Shown piece after piece: positions 61,399 through 64,000 of a stretch of DNA of 64,000 bases (its first letter is position 1; each line of letters begins with the position of its first letter). The stretch covers positions 1 through 64,000 of the forward strand of contig JAHBUB010000008.1 in assembly GCA_019638285.1 (NCBI GenBank), written 5' to 3'. Made by a program: the position numbers and the translations under genes. The stretch comes from Cyclobacteriaceae bacterium (GTDB lineage Bacteria; Bacteroidota; Bacteroidia; Cytophagales; Cyclobacteriaceae). The notes under the pieces are model-generated. The model searched no databases. It was not told the DNA's origin and saw only the letters and a program-made list of their open reading frames with translations.

Positions 61399-64000
61399 GT
61401 GATTGATTCAGGCACTATAAGGCAAAAATTCCTCGATTTTTTCGAAAAAAAGGCACATTTGATAGTTCCTTCGGCACCGTTGGTACTTAAAAATGACCCC
61501 TCTTTATTGTTTACCAACTCAGGAATGGTCCAGTTTAAGGATTATTTCCTGGGAAATGCTATTCCCAAAAGTAAAAGAATTGCTGACACACAGAAGTGTT
61601 TGAGGGTGAGTGGAAAGCACAACGACCTCGAAGACGTTGGGTTTGACACCTATCACCACACCATGTTTGAGATGTTGGGCAATTGGTCCTTTGGAGATTA
61701 CTTTAAGAAGGAGGCCATTGCTTGGGCGTGGGAGTTACTAACTGAAGTGTACAAGCTTCCCAAAGATCGCCTCTATGTGAGTGTGTTCGGTGGTGATAAA
61801 GAAGACAACCTTCCGGTAGATACGGAAGCGCTGGGATACTGGAAACCAATAGTTGGAGAAGAGAGAATTATTTATGGAGCTAGGAAGGACAACTTTTGGG
61901 AAATGGGCGACACGGGTCCATGTGGACCTTGTTCAGAAATACATATCGATCTAAGACCTCAAGAGGAGGTAGACAAAATTCCGGGTAAAGACCTTGTTAA
62001 TAAAGATCACCCTCAAGTGGTAGAGATATGGAACCTGGTTTTTATGCAGTTCAATAGATTGTCTTCAGGACAATTGGAAGACCTGCCCGATAAACACGTG
62101 GACACAGGTATGGGCTTTGAGCGATTGTGCATGGCCATTCAGGGAAAGAAATCGAATTATGATACGGATGTATTTACTCCACTTATCGATTTTATTGCCA
62201 AAGAAGCCAACACCGAGTATGGCAAGGAGGAAAAGAAAGACATTGCGATAAGGGTAATGGCGGACCATGTCCGTGCTGTTTCATTTGCAATTGCAGATGG
62301 ACAGTTGCCTTCAAATACCGGTGCGGGCTATGTGATCAGAAGAATATTGAGAAGAGCAGTTCGTTACGGGTTTTCCTATCTGGGTTTTAAAGAACCTTTC
62401 CTGAATAAATTGGTACCGATATTGGCTGATCAACTCAAAGGGATATTTCCTGACCTTTATAATCAGAGAGAATTTGTAATTCGTGTAATTATTGAGGAGG
62501 AGCAAGCTTTTTTGAGGACATTGGAGAAGGGATTGAAGAGAATTGAGAACATTGAAGCACAGTTGAAGAGCAGAAATATTGAGGGCGAGCTGGCTTTTGA
62601 ATTGTATGACACATTTGGATTTCCTTTTGACCTCACGTCCTTAATTGCACGCGAAAAAGGGTTGATTGTGGATGAAAGCGGTTTTTTGACTGAGATGAAG
62701 AAACAAAAAGCCCGCTCTAAAGCAGATGCTGTAAAAGAAACGGGAGACTGGATGACGGTGAATGAAGGAGACAAACCGGAATTTATCGGTTATGAGAACC
62801 TTTCCGCCTCAACTAGACTTTTGCGCTATCGCAAAGTGAAACAAAAGAACAAAGACCTGTATCAGCTTGTGTTTGAGCGCACGCCTTTTTATGCAGAGAG
62901 TGGTGGCCAGGTAGGTGACACCGGACTGATTGAATCGGATAAGGAAAAGATAAAAGTAGTTGATACGAAAAAAGAAAATGAACTTATCGTACACTACACT
63001 GAAAAGCTTCCAGAAAAGCTGGATGGTATTTTTAACTTGAAAGTGGATGCTCACAAGCGACAACTTACTATGGACAACCACTCGGCTACTCATCTGATGC
63101 ATGCTGCCCTCAGGGAAGTGCTTGGTACTCACGTGGAGCAGCGGGGATCTTTGGTTAACGAGAAAATATTGCGTTTTGACTTTTCGCATTTTGCGCCAAT
63201 GTCTGAAGAAGAGATTGATAAAGTAGAGGGCATAGTAAATAGAAAAATTCGCGAAAACATTCCTTTGAGTGAGCAGCGCAATGTGCCTATTAAAGAAGCA
63301 AAAGATATGGGGGCCATGGCCTTGTTTGGTGAAAAGTATGGAGACTTTGTGCGGGTGATTACATTTGATCCTAAGTATTCAGTGGAGTTGTGCGGAGGGA
63401 CACATGTATCTGCTACTGGGCAAATTGGTCTTTTTAAAATTATTTCAGAGAGCTCTGTGGCAGCAGGGGTAAGAAGGATTGAGGCGATGACTGCTGAGGG
63501 TGCAGAGCGCTATCTCAACAATGAGGTTAAATTATTACAGGAAGTAAGGGCATTATTGAAGAACCCCAAAGACATTGCTGTTGCAACAAAAAACCTGGTA
63601 GATGAAAAACACAACCTTGAAAAAAAATTGGAGGAAGTGTTTCAGCAACAGGCCAATCAGCTTAAGGAAGGTCTAGCCCAGCGTAGCGAGAAGAGCAATG
63701 GCCTCACGTTGATTATAGAAAAAATTGATCTGCCCAATGCGGATGCCCTGAAGAATATAGCGTATGCTTTGCGCAATCAATTTGATGATTTATTAATGAT
63801 TTTGGCTGCGAATGTGAATGGCAAACCACAAGTGGCCGTGATGCTTGGAGCAAATGCAGAGGCAAACAAAAAATATCATGCTGGTGAAATGATTAAAATC
63901 CTTGCCAAAGAAATTGGTGGAGGGGGCGGAGGTCAGTCTTTTTATGCTACTGCTGGCGGAAAGAACCTTAACGGTTTAGATGCTGTTGTAAGAAAAGGCA
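61399..64000 (+). CDS. alaS: Alanine--tRNA ligase, 3' end cut by window
   Basis: Charges tRNA-Ala. The frame is open from a GTG at 61399 (the only acceptable start in the frame after the stop at 61357-61359) to the window edge, giving 867 residues. The last visible residues (GGGGGGQSFYATAGGKNLNG) match the AlaS C-terminus, so only about 10-15 residues are missing. The class II catalytic core (TNSGMVQFKDYFLG, DTGPCGPCSEIH, TGMGFERL), the editing-domain HSATHLMHAALR and CGGTHV motifs, and the C-Ala domain are all present. Confidence 0.95.
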   Translation, partial: MIDSGTIRQKFLDFFEKKAHLIVPSAPLVLKNDPSLLFTNSGMVQFKDYFLGNAIPKSKRIADTQKCLRVSGKHNDLEDVGFDTYHHTMFEMLGNWSFGDYFKKEAIAWAWELLTEVYKLPKDRLYVSVFGGDKEDNLPVDTEALGYWKPIVGEERIIYGARKDNFWEMGDTGPCGPCSEIHIDLRPQEEVDKIPGKDLVNKDHPQVVEIWNLVFMQFNRLSSGQLEDLPDKHVDTGMGFERLCMAIQGKKSNYDTDVFTPLIDFIAKEANTEYGKEEKKDIAIRVMADHVRAVSFAIADGQLPSNTGAGYVIRRILRRAVRYGFSYLGFKEPFLNKLVPILADQLKGIFPDLYNQREFVIRVIIEEEQAFLRTLEKGLKRIENIEAQLKSRNIEGELAFELYDTFGFPFDLTSLIAREKGLIVDESGFLTEMKKQKARSKADAVKETGDWMTVNEGDKPEFIGYENLSASTRLLRYRKVKQKNKDLYQLVFERTPFYAESGGQVGDTGLIESDKEKIKVVDTKKENELIVHYTEKLPEKLDGIFNLKVDAHKRQLTMDNHSATHLMHAALREVLGTHVEQRGSLVNEKILRFDFSHFAPMSEEEIDKVEGIVNRKIRENIPLSEQRNVPIKEAKDMGAMALFGEKYGDFVRVITFDPKYSVELCGGTHVSATGQIGLFKIISESSVAAGVRRIEAMTAEGAERYLNNEVKLLQEVRALLKNPKDIAVATKNLVDEKHNLEKKLEEVFQQQANQLKEGLAQRSEKSNGLTLIIEKIDLPNADALKNIAYALRNQFDDLLMILAANVNGKPQVAVMLGANAEANKKYHAGEMIKILAKEIGGGGGGQSFYATAGGKNLNGLDAVVRKG

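Noticed and set aside
1-64000. tRNA, rRNA, riboswitch, replication origin and prophage genes
   Set aside because: I looked for tRNA T-arm GTTCRANYC patterns, rRNA signatures and typical integrase or phage genes and found none convincing; faint matches were within coding genes.

Overview
The window is a gene-dense (roughly 41% GC by eye) chromosomal segment of a Bacteroidota bacterium, most likely a member of the Cytophagales. The evidence is the family content: type IX secretion (T9SS) type A and type B sorting domains, a T9SS plug (DUF5103) protein, a PUR-family DUF3276 protein, DUF2911, a DUF1501/DUF1800 pair, a group III truncated haemoglobin and a LuxC-like acyl-CoA reductase. Several upstream regions also carry TTTG-N19-21-TAnnTTGG-like promoters of the Bacteroidota type, and Shine-Dalgarno sequences are mostly weak. 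No rRNA, tRNA, CRISPR array or intact insertion sequence was found.

Layout. 1-1770: accessory end with a decayed IS200/RAYT-type transposase and a DUF2975/HTH pair. 1764-6202: PLP decarboxylase, hemerythrin and tandem DUF2249 proteins (a probable NO/O2 stress pair), threonine dehydratase. 6551-9910: two-gene operon of a flavin dehydrogenase and a ThDP enzyme with unknown substrate. 10110-17541: YceI, malate:quinone oxidoreductase, phospholipase D-like lipoprotein, creatininase-family protein, GNAT, Tex. 17765-22937: translationally coupled five-haem lipoprotein and eight-haem/TPR cytochrome, followed by a TonB-C protein with a damaged start. 23020-28607: M20 peptidase, truncated haemoglobin, SMC. 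28770-35384: small membrane protein, a frameshifted small secreted gene and an 1843-residue T9SS type B surface protein with six near-identical repeats.

35388-48525: acyl-CoA reductase, ferredoxin, DUF58, PUR protein, YchF, an orphan Cas6-like RAMP protein, T9SS plug protein, cytochrome b, lipoate ligase, ABC-F ATPase, PQQ-type sugar dehydrogenase, small secreted proteins and a deoxycytidylate deaminase. 48641-48727: a 28-codon Lys/Ala-rich histone-tail-like gene. 48883-55495: murB and a four-gene secreted/outer-membrane operon with a Tat-plus-T9SS DUF1501 protein. 55676-64000: HMG-CoA lyase, DprA, MerR regulator, CapA-like lipoprotein, two paralogous M23 peptidases and a nearly complete alaS running off the window.

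Most of the window is core metabolism and cell-envelope biology. The most unusual items are the Cas6-like protein with no CRISPR context, the 13-haem cytochrome pair, the FAD/ThDP operon, the tiny histone-tail-like gene, and two secreted genes whose signal-peptide regions are broken by single-base homopolymer-type frameshifts.
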